64,000 nucleotides of DNA, taken from positions 124,001 to 188,000 of the forward strand of contig CAWGKT010000008.1 of NCBI GenBank assembly GCA_963823215.1, written 5' to 3'. The position numbers and the translations under genes were made by a program. This DNA comes from CAIWHR01 sp963823215 (GTDB taxonomy: Bacteria; Pseudomonadota; Gammaproteobacteria; Burkholderiales; Casimicrobiaceae). Below, piece by piece: positions 36,111-44,913 of this stretch. Each line of letters opens with the position of its first letter. The stretch's first letter is position 1. Under the pieces are notes generated by a model. That model saw only the letters and a program-made list of their open reading frames with translations, did not search any database and had not been told where the DNA came from.

Positions 36111-37199
36111 ATGGCCATCACCGAGGCCGACGTCCAGAACCGTCTCCGCGCGTTGATCGATCCCAACACCGGGAAGGATTTTGTCACCGGCAAGGCGGTC
36201 AAGAAGATCCAGATCGGCGCCGGGGACATCGTCGTCGACATCCAGCTCGCCTATCCCGCGAAAACCCAGCACGGGATCCTGAAGAAGCTGATCGCCGCGG
36301 ACATCGCCGGGTTGCCGGGCGTGCCGCGCGTCACCGTCAACATGACGCAGAAGATCACGTCGCACTCCGTCCAGCGCGGCGTGAAGTTGATCCCGGGCGT
36401 GAAGAACATCATCGCCGTCGCGTCGGGCAAGGGCGGAGTCGGCAAGTCGACCACCGCCGTGAACCTGGCGCTGGCGCTCGTCGCGGAGGGCGCCAATGTC
36501 GGCGTGCTCGACGCCGACATCTACGGCCCGTCGCAGCCAATGATGCTGGGGCTCGCCGGCCGGCCGGAATCCAAGGACGGCAAGACGCTCGAGCCCCTCG
36601 AGGCCTACGGGCTGCAGGCGATGTCGATCGGATTCCTTATCGACGCCGACACCCCGATGGTGTGGCGCGGACCCATGGTCACGCAGGCGCTGGAGCAGCT
36701 GCTGAAGGACACGAACTGGCGCGACCTCGATTACATGATTGTGGACATGCCGCCCGGCACCGGAGACATCCAGCTGACGCTTGCCCAGAAAGTCCCCGTC
36801 ACGGGCGCCGTCATCGTCACGACGCCGCAGGACATCGCGCTGATCGACGCGCGCAAGGGACTCAAGATGTTCGAAAAGGTCGGGGTGCCGATCGTCGGCA
36901 TCGTCGAGAACATGAGCACGCACATCTGCTCCAAGTGCGGCCATGCCGAGGCGATCTTCGGCGAGGGCGGGGCGATGAAGATGTGCGCCGACTACAAGGT
37001 GCCGTTCCTGGGAGGCCTGCCGCTCGACATCAAGATTCGCGAGCAGACCGATGCCGGCCGGCCGACGGTGATCGCCGACCCCGACGGCCCGGTCGCGCAT
37101 GCCTATCGCGAGATCGCGCGCAAGACCGCGGTCTTCGTCGCGCAGAAGGCCGAGGATTTCTCGGCCAAGTTCCCCAGCATCGTCATCCAGAACACCTGA
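36111..37199 (+). CDS. apbC: Iron-sulfur cluster carrier ATPase (Mrp/ApbC)
   Basis: 362-residue Mrp/NBP35-type P-loop protein. An N-terminal MIP18-like domain (residues 1-95) is followed by the deviant Walker A ASGKGGVGKSTTAVNLA near residue 107, Walker B region YMIVDMPPGTGDIQLTLAQ, and the cluster-binding CSKC near residue 273. It carries and delivers [4Fe-4S] clusters to apoproteins. Divergent from metG, as in many proteobacteria. Complete. Confidence 0.95.
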   Translation: MAITEADVQNRLRALIDPNTGKDFVTGKAVKKIQIGAGDIVVDIQLAYPAKTQHGILKKLIAADIAGLPGVPRVTVNMTQKITSHSVQRGVKLIPGVKNIIAVASGKGGVGKSTTAVNLALALVAEGANVGVLDADIYGPSQPMMLGLAGRPESKDGKTLEPLEAYGLQAMSIGFLIDADTPMVWRGPMVTQALEQLLKDTNWRDLDYMIVDMPPGTGDIQLTLAQKVPVTGAVIVTTPQDIALIDARKGLKMFEKVGVPIVGIVENMSTHICSKCGHAEAIFGEGGAMKMCADYKVPFLGGLPLDIKIREQTDAGRPTVIADPDGPVAHAYREIARKTAVFVAQKAEDFSAKFPSIVIQNT

Positions 37200-37206
37200 G
37201 CGAGGC

Positions 37207-37242
37207 GGGGACAGACCACGTTTGAAAACGTGGTCTGTCCCC
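37207..37242. repeat. Perfect 36-bp palindrome between apbC and dcd
   Basis: A 17-base arm starting GGGGACAGACCACGTTT, a two-base spacer GA, then the exact inverse ending GTGGTCTGTCCCC. It is REP-like in form. It leaves only eight bases before the dcd coding start at 37251 and has probably replaced the original translation signal. Confidence 0.9.
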
Positions 37243-37250
37243 GAATTGAA

Positions 37251-37814
37251 TTGATCAAGTCGGACAAATGGATCCGCCGGATGGCGGCCGCAACGCGGAT
37301 GATCGAGCCCTTCGAGCCCGGGCAGGTGCGCGAGGTCGACGGCCGCAAGATCGTGTCCTACGGCACGTCGAGCTACGGCTACGACATCCGCTGCTCGCGC
37401 GAATTCAAGATCTTCACCAACATCAACTCGACGATCGTCGACCCCAAGGCGTTCGACGCCGGGTCATTTGTCGATTTCACGGGCGACGTCTGCATCATCC
37501 CGCCCAACTCGTTTGCGCTGGCGCGCACCGTCGAATATTTCCGCATTCCGCGCAATGTGCTCACCATCTGCCTCGGCAAGAGTACGTACGCGCGCTGCGG
37601 CATCATCGTCAACGTGACGCCGTTCGAGCCGGAATGGGAGGGCTTCGTCACGCTGGAATTCTCGAACACGACGCCGCTGCCGGCGAAGATCTACGCGAAC
37701 GAGGGTGTGGCCCAGGTGATCTTCTTCGAGTCCGACGAGGTCTGCGAGACCTCGTACAAGGATCGCGGCGGCAAGTATCAGGGGCAGCAGGGAGTCACGC
37801 TGCCCAAGATCTGA
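37251..37814 (+). CDS. dcd: dCTP deaminase
   Basis: 187-residue Dcd, converting dCTP to dUTP. Conserved IKSDKWIRRMA at the N-terminus, SYGTSSYGYDIRCSREF, GDVCIIPPNSFALARTVEYF, the catalytic segment GKSTYARCGIIVNVTPFEPEWEGFVTLE with its Glu, and KYQGQQGVTLPKI at the end. The chosen start is TTG 37251, giving the usual IKSDKW beginning; a GTG at 37230 lies inside a palindrome and would add unrelated residues. No ribosome site is visible before TTG, because the palindrome at 37207-37242 occupies that position. Confidence 0.92.
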   Translation: MIKSDKWIRRMAAATRMIEPFEPGQVREVDGRKIVSYGTSSYGYDIRCSREFKIFTNINSTIVDPKAFDAGSFVDFTGDVCIIPPNSFALARTVEYFRIPRNVLTICLGKSTYARCGIIVNVTPFEPEWEGFVTLEFSNTTPLPAKIYANEGVAQVIFFESDEVCETSYKDRGGKYQGQQGVTLPKI

Positions 37815-37843
37815 CCGCCGCCGTCGCCCCGGGCCGTGCGGCG

Positions 37844-39061
37844 ATGCTGATGCGGAGGAGTTCGAAGGCGGCGTCGGTCTCGATCATCGCGGTTTGCCAG
37901 GTTGCCGCAATGGCGCTGTGGTTCTCGGCCTCGGCGATCATTCCGGCGCTCGTTGCCGAGTTCCGGCTGGGGGGCTTCGCGCAGGCGGCGTTGACGAGCG
38001 GCGTGCAGGCGGGCTTCGTGCTCGGCTGTCTCGCGAGCGCCATCTTCGGCCTCGCCGACCGGGTCGATCCGCGGCGGCTGTTCGCGCTGTCCGCCGCGAT
38101 CGGCGCCGCTTCCAATGCGCTGTTGCTGGTGGTCGATCCGGCCTCGATGGGCGCGCCGCTCCTGCGGGTGGTCACCGGCGTGTGCATGGCGGGCGTCTAT
38201 CCGGTCGGCATGAAGCTCGCGTCGACGTGGGCCAAGGGCGACATGGGGCTGATGGTGGGCATTCTCGTCGGCGCGCTCACGCTGGGCTCGGCGTCACCTT
38301 ATCTCTTCAATGCGCTGGGCGGGGTGAACTGGAGGATCTCGTTGGCGCTCGCGTCGGCCAGCGCCGTGTTCGCTGCCATCCTCATCCTCTTCGCGGGTGT
38401 CGGCCCGAACCGCGCGCCATCGCCGCGGTTCGATCCGCGGATCGTGGCCGCGGCCTGGCGCGACGTCCCGCTGCGTCTCGCCAACCTGGGCTACCTCGGG
38501 CACATGTGGGAGCTCTATGCGATGTGGGCGTGGATCGGCGTCTTCTTCGACGCGAGCTTCGCGCTGACGCTGCCGGCCGGCGAGGCTCCCGGCGCGGCCA
38601 AGCTGGCGGCGTTCGCCACGATCGCGGCCGGGGCCGTCGGCTCGGTGGGCGCCGGGCTTCTCGCCGACCGCCTCGGCCGCACGACGATCACCATCGTGGC
38701 GATGGCGGTGAGCGGCAGCTGCGCGGCGACCGTGGGTCTCCTCTTCGGCGGCAACCCGGTGTGGCTCGTCGCGCTGTGCCTGGTCTGGGGCGTCGCCATC
38801 GTCGCCGATTCCGCGCAGTTCTCGGCTTCGATCGCCGAGCTGTCCGACCGTGCCTGGGTGGGCACCATGCTGACGCTGCAGACGGCGCTCGGTTTCACGC
38901 TGACGCTCCTCACCATCCACCTGATGCCCTACCTCGTCGATGCCATGGGCTGGAGCCGCGCCTTCGTGCCGCTGGCGATCGGTCCCGCTCTCGGCGTCTA
39001 CGCCATGGCGCGGTTGCGCGCGCACCCCCGGTCGAGCGCGCTGGCCGGTGGTCGCCGCTGA
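37844..39061 (+). CDS. MFS transporter (CynX/NimT-like)
   Basis: 405-residue twelve-helix MFS carrier. It begins ASVSIIAVCQVAAMALWFSASAIIPALVAEF and has GLADRVDPRRLFALS after helix 2 as the A-like motif, RVVTGVCMAGVYPVGMKLAST in helix 4, and GLLADRLGRTTITIVAM in the second half. The order of helices and the WFSASAI start match the CynX/NimT or nitrate-like group. Substrate unknown. It starts 29 bases after dcd and may be cotranscribed. Confidence 0.85.
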   Translation: MLMRRSSKAASVSIIAVCQVAAMALWFSASAIIPALVAEFRLGGFAQAALTSGVQAGFVLGCLASAIFGLADRVDPRRLFALSAAIGAASNALLLVVDPASMGAPLLRVVTGVCMAGVYPVGMKLASTWAKGDMGLMVGILVGALTLGSASPYLFNALGGVNWRISLALASASAVFAAILILFAGVGPNRAPSPRFDPRIVAAAWRDVPLRLANLGYLGHMWELYAMWAWIGVFFDASFALTLPAGEAPGAAKLAAFATIAAGAVGSVGAGLLADRLGRTTITIVAMAVSGSCAATVGLLFGGNPVWLVALCLVWGVAIVADSAQFSASIAELSDRAWVGTMLTLQTALGFTLTLLTIHLMPYLVDAMGWSRAFVPLAIGPALGVYAMARLRAHPRSSALAGGRR

Positions 39062-39181
39062 CAGGATTTCCGGACGATTGAATATGGCGCTACCGCGAAC
39101 GTCGGCGTAGGATCGGCGTCCTCCGGCCATTCGAATTGGCCGCGGGTGTAGTCCTGTCGTTCCCTAAATCAGGAGGCAACT

Positions 39182-39784
39182 ATGGGTTATCACCTCGAAG
39201 GGCGCCTGCTCGAAGTCTGCAACTGCCGGGTGCTCTGTCCCTGCTGGATCGGCGAGGATCCCGATTTCGGCACCTGCGACACCATCGTCGCCTGGCATTT
39301 CGACAAGGGGACGATCGACGGCGTCGACGTGTCCGACCGCACGATCGCGATGATCGCGCACGTGCCCGGCAATATCCTGCAGGGCAACTGGCGGGCCGCC
39401 GTCTACCTCGACGAACGCGTTACGCCGGCGCAGGAGGCGGCGCTGCTCGCCGTGTACACAGGGCAGAAGGGCGGCCCCATCGCGGATCTCGCGAAGCTCG
39501 TCGGCGAAGTCGTTTCCGTCGAGAAGGTGCCCGTCACGTTCACCGTGCAGGGCGGGCGCGGGACGATCCAGCTGGGCGCCGCCGGCTCCGCGGAGCTCGT
39601 CCCGTACACGAGTGCTTCCGGCCAGACGACGACGTTGACCGATACGGTGTTCTCGACCGTGCCCGGCGCCCCGGTGTTCGTTGGGAAGGCGACGAGCTAC
39701 AAGTCCAAGAACGCGAAGCTCGGCATCGATCTTGACATCAAGGGGCACAACGCGCTGCAGAGCACGTTCGTGTTCCACCACTAG
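39182..39784 (+). CDS. DUF1326 domain protein
   Basis: 200-residue protein matching DUF1326: GYHLEGRLLEVCNCRVLCPCWIGEDPDFGTCDTIVAWH at the N-terminus with CNCxxxCPC (residues 13-21), suggesting a metal or redox site, and GNWRAAVYLDERVTPAQEAALL. AGGAGGCAACT precedes the ATG as a strong ribosome site. Often found next to a DUF2182 membrane protein, as here; together they are thought to form a membrane unit of unknown role. No signal peptide. Confidence 0.88.
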   Translation: MGYHLEGRLLEVCNCRVLCPCWIGEDPDFGTCDTIVAWHFDKGTIDGVDVSDRTIAMIAHVPGNILQGNWRAAVYLDERVTPAQEAALLAVYTGQKGGPIADLAKLVGEVVSVEKVPVTFTVQGGRGTIQLGAAGSAELVPYTSASGQTTTLTDTVFSTVPGAPVFVGKATSYKSKNAKLGIDLDIKGHNALQSTFVFHH

Positions 39785-39843
39785 TCGGCGGTGCCGCGCC
39801 CGGTCCCCCGGAGTTGGCGGGGGACGGGGTGCGGGCGATGGCA

Positions 39844-39923
39844 TGAGAGCCCCCGATGCTCACTCCGCGCGCCTCCCCCCAAGGGGGCGTTCAGTGCCCT
39901 TCGGGCGGCCGTGCGGGCACTGA
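39844..39923 (+). repeat. 80-bp intercistronic repeat before the DUF2182 gene
   Basis: An exact 80-base unit: CCCCCGATGCTCACTCCGCG, hairpin CCCCCCAAGGGGG, then AGTGCCCTTCGGGCGG..GGGCACTGA. Its end abuts the ATG at 39925. Confidence 0.88.
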
Positions 39924-39924
39924 A

Positions 39925-40752
39925 ATGTCTGTCGCCCGCTCGACCGCCGCGCCAGGGTTGCTCACGCAGCCGGATGGCGGCCGCACGCTGTTCTTTCCGC
40001 TGCTCGCGCTCCTCGTCGTCGCCGCGTGGGGGGGGCTCTGGCTATGGGGAGCGAGCCCTTATGGCCGCTACCTCGAGCACGGCGGCTGGGGCGACGCCGG
40101 CGCCCTCGCGGCGCTGTGCCGCGCGATCCCCCAGGGCGACGTCGTCGTTCCGGCAGTGCTGCACGCCGGCGCCTGGGTGCTGATGATCGCGGCGATGATG
40201 TTGCCGACCACCTTTCCGCTCCTCGCGCTGTTCCGCCGGATCACCGGTGCACGACCCGATGCCGACCGGCTGGCCATGCTGGTGGTGTCCGGATTCTTCG
40301 TCGTCTGGATCGCCTTCGGAATCGCCGCTCACCTGGTCGATGCCGCGGTGCGGTCCACCGCCGCGGGCAATGCCTGGTTCATCGCCAACGGCTGGAAGGT
40401 CGGCGCCGTGGTGCTGGCGGCGGCCGGGCTCTTTCAATGGAGCTCGCTCAAGTACCGCTGTCTCGAGGCCTGCCGTTCGCCTTTCACCTTCGTCGCGGCG
40501 CGCTGGCATGGCTTGGCGCCGTCGCGCGAGGCGCTCTCCATCGGCGTCGACCACGGCGTCTTCTGCGTGGGATGCTGCTGGGCGCTGATGCTGACGATGT
40601 TCGTCGTCGGTGTGGGCAGCATCGGCTGGATGCTCGTCCTGGCGGCGGTGATGGCCGCCGAGAAGAACCTGCCGTTCGGGCGGCACCTGCGCACGCCGGT
40701 GGGCCTCGCGCTTCTCGGCGGGGCCGCAGCGATCGTCCTGGCGAACACCTGA
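39925..40752 (+). CDS. DUF2182 integral membrane protein
   Basis: 275-residue polytopic membrane protein (six or seven helices) of the DUF2182 'predicted metal-binding' family. Conserved HAGAWVLMIAAMMLPTTFPLL near residue 93, WSSLKYRCLEACRSPF near 175, and GVDHGVFCVGCCWALMLTMFVVGVGS, which holds His and Cys residues able to bind metal. The ATG at 39925 comes two bases after an 80-bp repeat that separates it from the DUF1326 gene. Confidence 0.88.
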   Translation: MSVARSTAAPGLLTQPDGGRTLFFPLLALLVVAAWGGLWLWGASPYGRYLEHGGWGDAGALAALCRAIPQGDVVVPAVLHAGAWVLMIAAMMLPTTFPLLALFRRITGARPDADRLAMLVVSGFFVVWIAFGIAAHLVDAAVRSTAAGNAWFIANGWKVGAVVLAAAGLFQWSSLKYRCLEACRSPFTFVAARWHGLAPSREALSIGVDHGVFCVGCCWALMLTMFVVGVGSIGWMLVLAAVMAAEKNLPFGRHLRTPVGLALLGGAAAIVLANT

Positions 40753-40880
40753 GCGCCCGACCGGCTGTCGCGGCACCCCGATGTCGATGGCCGATTGCCG
40801 ACGGGCGCACATTTCGTAGCCTTCCGGCGCGAATCGTCCCATAATTCGCGACTTTCCCTCGTACCGGACGACCTGGCCCC

Positions 40881-43133
40881 ATGAAATTCCGCTTTCCGAT
40901 CGTCATCATTGACGAAGACTTCCGCTCCGAGAACACGTCGGGGCTCGGCATTCGCGCGCTTGCCGACGCGATCGAGAAGGAAGGGATGGAGGTGCTGGGC
41001 GTCACGAGCTACGGCGACCTGTCCCAGTTCGCGCAGCAGCAGAGCCGGGCATCGGCGTTCATCCTGTCCATCGACGACGAGGAATTCACGCCAGGTCCCG
41101 AGGTCGATCCGGCCGTGCTCAACCTGCGAAAATTCATCGAGGAGATCCGGTTCAAGAACGCCGAGATTCCCATCTACCTGTACGGCGAGACACGCACGTC
41201 GCGGCACATTCCCAACGACATCCTGCGCGAATTGCACGGCTTCATCCACATGTTCGAGGACACGCCGGAGTTCGTCGCGCGCCACATCATCCGCGAGACG
41301 AAGGCGTACATGGATTCGCTGGCGCCGCCGTTCTTCCGCGCGCTGGTCGAGTACGCGCAGGACGGCTCGTATTCGTGGCACTGTCCAGGCCATTCGGGCG
41401 GCGTCGCCTTCCTGAAAAGCCCGGTCGGGCAGATGTTCCACCAGTTCTTCGGCGAGAACATGCTGCGCGCCGACGTATGCAACTCCGTCGACGAGCTCGG
41501 CCAACTCCTCGACCATTCGGGACCGGTGGCTGCCGCCGAACGCAATGCGGCACGGATCTTCAACGCCGACCACTGCTTCTTCGTGACCAACGGCACGTCG
41601 ACGTCGAACAAGATGGTCTGGCACGCCACGGTGGCGCCGGACGACATCGTCGTCGTCGACCGCAACTGCCACGTGTCGATCCTGCACGCGATCACGATGA
41701 CCGGTGCTATCCCGGTGTTCCTTACGCCGACGCGCAATCACCTCGGCATCATCGGCCCGATTCCGCTGGAGGAGTTTTCTCCCGAGAACATCCAGAAGAA
41801 GATCGAGGCCAACCCGTTCGCGCGCGCGGCCAACAACAAGCGGCCGCGGATCCTTTCGATCACGCAGAGCACGTACGACGGCGTCGCCTACAACGTCGAG
41901 ATGCTGAAGCAGACGCTCGGCAGCTACATCGAGACGCTGCACTTCGACGAGGCGTGGCTGCCGCACGCCGCCTTCCACGATTTCTACAGGGACATGCATG
42001 CGATCGGCAAGGACCGGCCGCGCAGCAAGGACGGGCTCGTCTTCGCCACTCACTCGACCCACAAGCTGCTGGCCGGCATCTCGCAGGCCTCGCAGATCAT
42101 CGTGCAGGAGTCCGAGAATCGGAAGCTCGACCGGCACATCTTCAACGAGGCGTACCTGATGCACACGTCGACCTCGCCGCAGTACGCGATCATAGCGTCC
42201 TGCGACGTCTCCGCGGCGATGATGGAGCCGCCGGGCGGCACGGCGCTGGTCGAGGAGTCGATCATCGAGGCGCTCGATTTCCGGCGCGCGATGCGCAAGG
42301 TCGACGACGAGTGGGGCAAGGACTGGTGGTTCAAGGTCTGGGGCCCCGAGCGGCTGGCACCGGAGGGCATGGGCAAGCGCGACGACTGGCTGCTGCGCGC
42401 GAACGAGAAGTGGCACGGCTTCGGCAACCTCGCCACGGGCTTCAACATCCTCGACCCGATCAAGGCGACGATCATCAACCCCGGACTCGACGTGTCGGGC
42501 AAGTTCGCGAAGACGGGGATTCCGGCGTCGATCGTCACCCGGTTCCTCGCCGAGCACGGCGTGATCGTCGAGAAGACCGGGCTCTACTCGTTCTTCATCA
42601 TGTTCACGATCGGCATCACCAAGGGCCGCTGGAACACGCTGGTGACCGCGTTGCAGCAGTTCAAGGACGATTACGACAAGAACCAGCCGCTGTGGCGGAT
42701 CCTGCCGGAGTTCGTCGCCAAGCATCCGCAGTACGAGCGCGTGGGCCTGCGCGACCTATGCCAACAGATCCACGACATGTACAAGGCGAATGACGTGGCG
42801 CGGGTGACGACGGAGATGTATCTGTCGGACATGGAGCCCGCGATGAAGCCTTCCGACGCGTTCGCATGCATGGCGCACCGGGAGATCGACCGCGTCGAGA
42901 TCGACGAGCTCGAAGGCCGGGTGACCAGCGTGCTGCTGACCCCCTATCCGCCGGGCATTCCCCTGCTGATCCCCGGCGAGCGGTTCAACCGGACGATCGT
43001 CGAGTACCTCAAGTTCGCCCGCAGCTTCAATGCGCAGTTCCCCGGCTTCGACACCGACATCCACGGCCTGGTCGAGGAACCGGATGCGAGCGGCAAGGTC
43101 CGCTACTACATGGATTGCGTGCGGCAGCGCTGA
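40881..43133 (+). CDS. Orn/Lys/Arg decarboxylase (AdiA/LdcA type)
   Basis: 750-residue PLP-dependent decarboxylase of the large, wing-domain class. The N-terminal receiver-like wing (residues 1-130: FPIVIIDEDFRSENTSGLGI) is followed by SWHCPGHSGGVAFLKSPVG, FFVTNGTSTSNKMVWHA, THSTHKLLAGISQASQI (PLP-binding Lys near residue 395) and the C-terminal TPYPPGIPLLIPGERF. Whether arginine, lysine or ornithine is used cannot be told from sequence alone. No antiporter gene is next to it, which argues for a biosynthetic rather than acid-resistance role (inference). Confidence 0.92.
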   Translation: MKFRFPIVIIDEDFRSENTSGLGIRALADAIEKEGMEVLGVTSYGDLSQFAQQQSRASAFILSIDDEEFTPGPEVDPAVLNLRKFIEEIRFKNAEIPIYLYGETRTSRHIPNDILRELHGFIHMFEDTPEFVARHIIRETKAYMDSLAPPFFRALVEYAQDGSYSWHCPGHSGGVAFLKSPVGQMFHQFFGENMLRADVCNSVDELGQLLDHSGPVAAAERNAARIFNADHCFFVTNGTSTSNKMVWHATVAPDDIVVVDRNCHVSILHAITMTGAIPVFLTPTRNHLGIIGPIPLEEFSPENIQKKIEANPFARAANNKRPRILSITQSTYDGVAYNVEMLKQTLGSYIETLHFDEAWLPHAAFHDFYRDMHAIGKDRPRSKDGLVFATHSTHKLLAGISQASQIIVQESENRKLDRHIFNEAYLMHTSTSPQYAIIASCDVSAAMMEPPGGTALVEESIIEALDFRRAMRKVDDEWGKDWWFKVWGPERLAPEGMGKRDDWLLRANEKWHGFGNLATGFNILDPIKATIINPGLDVSGKFAKTGIPASIVTRFLAEHGVIVEKTGLYSFFIMFTIGITKGRWNTLVTALQQFKDDYDKNQPLWRILPEFVAKHPQYERVGLRDLCQQIHDMYKANDVARVTTEMYLSDMEPAMKPSDAFACMAHREIDRVEIDELEGRVTSVLLTPYPPGIPLLIPGERFNRTIVEYLKFARSFNAQFPGFDTDIHGLVEEPDASGKVRYYMDCVRQR

Positions 43134-43139
43134 CGCGCG

Positions 43140-43766
43140 TCAACTCAGTTTTACCGCGAAGCCGCGCTGGACGCCGGGGCGAGCCATCATCGTTTCGTAC
43201 CAGCGCCGGACGTGCGGAAACAGGGCGAGATCGACCTTGTGCCGGGGGTGTCGCCAGGCCCACCCCAGGATGGCGAAATCGGCAATCGACGGCTCGCCAG
43301 CGAAGAACTCGCGCACGGCCAGCCGGCGGTCCATCACGCCGTACAGTCGCCGGGTTTCCTTCGAGAAACGCTCGAGTGCGTAGCGACGATCCGCTTCGTT
43401 GTCGACCGTGAGGAAATGGTGGACCTGCCCGGGAATCGGCCCGAAGCCCCCCTGCTGGAACATCAGCCACTCCAGGACCGGTATGCGCGCGGCGAGATCG
43501 CGCGGCCAGAACTTGCCTGTCTTCTCCCCGAGGTAGATGAGGATCGCGCCCGACTCGAACACGCTGACGGGTTTGCCGCCGGGCCCGTCCGGGTCGACGA
43601 TCGCCGGGATTTTGCCGTTCGGACTGATTTCCAGGAAATCGGGGAAGTGCTGATGTCCGTTGCGGATATCGACGATCTTGACGGTGTACGGGAGCGCCAT
43701 CTCCTCCAGGGCGACGCTGATCTTGCGGCCGTTCGGCGTGTCGAAAGCGTGCAGTTCAATGGGCAT
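43140..43766 (-). CDS. Glutathione S-transferase family protein (YfcG-like)
   Basis: 208-residue GST. The thioredoxin-like N-terminal domain contains FDTPNGRKISVALEE, FLEISPNGKIPAIVDPDG and SVFESGAILIYLGEKTGKF, the arrangement of the YfcG/YghU/Ure2p-like disulfide-oxidoreductase group, in which an Asn or Thr early in the protein replaces the usual Ser/Tyr. The C-terminal helical domain includes EPSIADFAILGWAWRH. Start at ATG 43766, because the upstream in-frame sequence lacks family similarity. Convergent with the decarboxylase, six bases apart. Confidence 0.88.
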   Translation of the reverse strand: MPIELHAFDTPNGRKISVALEEMALPYTVKIVDIRNGHQHFPDFLEISPNGKIPAIVDPDGPGGKPVSVFESGAILIYLGEKTGKFWPRDLAARIPVLEWLMFQQGGFGPIPGQVHHFLTVDNEADRRYALERFSKETRRLYGVMDRRLAVREFFAGEPSIADFAILGWAWRHPRHKVDLALFPHVRRWYETMMARPGVQRGFAVKLS

Positions 43767-43899
43767 CGAGTGTCCGCATGCATGGCCCCCCGTTCGATCC
43801 GGATCCAGGCGGTGCGCGATGGCGCACGGGCGAATGGCAAGGTAGCATCGCATGCGGACCTCGAAACCGCAATGCGAACTGGGCTGGGCAAAGGAGAGG

Positions 43900-44604
43900 A
43901 TGGTGGCATCGCCGACCTACACGTCCGCGCTGATCGTCGGCGCCGGCCAGGGATTGAGCGCGTCGCTCGCCCGGCTGCTGGCGAAAGAAGGTCTCGCGGT
44001 CGCAATCGCCGCGCGGGACGCCGCAAAACTTGCGCCGCTGTGCGCCGAGACAGGCGCCCGCGCCTTCGCCTGCGACGCCCAGCAGGAAACCCAGGTGCAG
44101 CGCTTGTTCGCGGACGTCGACCGCAAGCAGGGCGCGCCGGATGTGGTCATCTACAATGCCAGCGCGCGCACCCGCGGTCCATTCGTTGAGCTCGTCCCGG
44201 CCGACGTGCAGCACGCATTGCAGGTCACCGCGTTCGGGGCGTTTCTGGTCGCACGGCAAGCGGCCGCCCGCATGTTGCCGAAGGGAAACGGCGCGATTCT
44301 GTTTACCGGGGCATCGGCGAGCGTCAAGGGGTACGCGCGGTCGGCGCCGTTTGCGATGGGCAAGTTCGCCTTGCGAGGCCTGGCGCAGAGCCTCGCCCGC
44401 GAACTGTCGCCGCAAGGGATCCACATAGCGCACTTCGTCATCGACGGCGGGATTCGTGGCGCCGGACGCAGCGACGACCCGGCCAACCCGGATGCGCTGC
44501 TCGATCCGGACGCGATCGCACTCACCTATCTGAACATTCTGCGCCAGCCGCGCAGCGCCTGGACCAGCGAGATCGAGTTGCGACCCTGGGTGGAACGCTT
44601 CTGA
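43900..44604 (+). CDS. SDR family oxidoreductase with Phe in place of the catalytic Tyr
   Basis: 234-residue short-chain dehydrogenase/reductase. Coenzyme-binding SALIVGAGQGLSASLARLLAKEG near residue 8, the NAS motif IYNASARTRGPF (NAG equivalent), and ILFTGASASVKG with Ser. The catalytic YxxxK reads FAMGK here, so the Tyr is Phe and the Lys is kept. Related SDRs with Phe at this site exist, so it may be a natural subfamily with altered chemistry. AAGGAGAGG sits only three bases from ATG 43900, and GTG 43903 gives better spacing, so the true start may be the GTG. Divergent from the GST gene. Confidence 0.82.
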   Translation: MVASPTYTSALIVGAGQGLSASLARLLAKEGLAVAIAARDAAKLAPLCAETGARAFACDAQQETQVQRLFADVDRKQGAPDVVIYNASARTRGPFVELVPADVQHALQVTAFGAFLVARQAAARMLPKGNGAILFTGASASVKGYARSAPFAMGKFALRGLAQSLARELSPQGIHIAHFVIDGGIRGAGRSDDPANPDALLDPDAIALTYLNILRQPRSAWTSEIELRPWVERF

Positions 44605-44913
44605 CGAGCGACGCATGATGCGATTTCGGAGGCAGGTTCGGCCGCGCGTGAAAGTCGTGTCCACACTGGGAACGGATGCCGCGGTGTCACGCTCCAGTGA
44701 CAAGCGGATGGCAGTTCGCAACACCCCAGCGCGCTGGGGAATCGCGCGGCGCCCAGTTGTCGCGACATGCTACGGACCGCGTTTGCGAGAAGTGCGTGAC
44801 TGGTCCGGGCCGGCTCCGGCGATCCGCCGCCGAGCAGGCGTCGCTTGCAGTCACCCGCGGACAGTCCGGTCCGTGATGGAGCGTTGAGCAATCCAGGCAG
44901 GGCACCAGCCCTG
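44605..44913. other. 309-bp gap without a recognisable gene
   Basis: Lies between the SDR stop and the 3' end of the interrupted sulP. It has short open frames on both strands but none with a convincing start or family resemblance. A small inverted pair (CAGGGC..GCCCTG) near 44900 could be a weak terminator for sulP. Confidence 0.4.

Noticed and set aside
37207..37242. The dcd-side palindrome as an ordinary terminator for apbC
   Set aside because: The hairpin has no T run on either side and leaves only eight bases before dcd; its perfect symmetry fits a REP-like repeat better, although it might still slow transcription.
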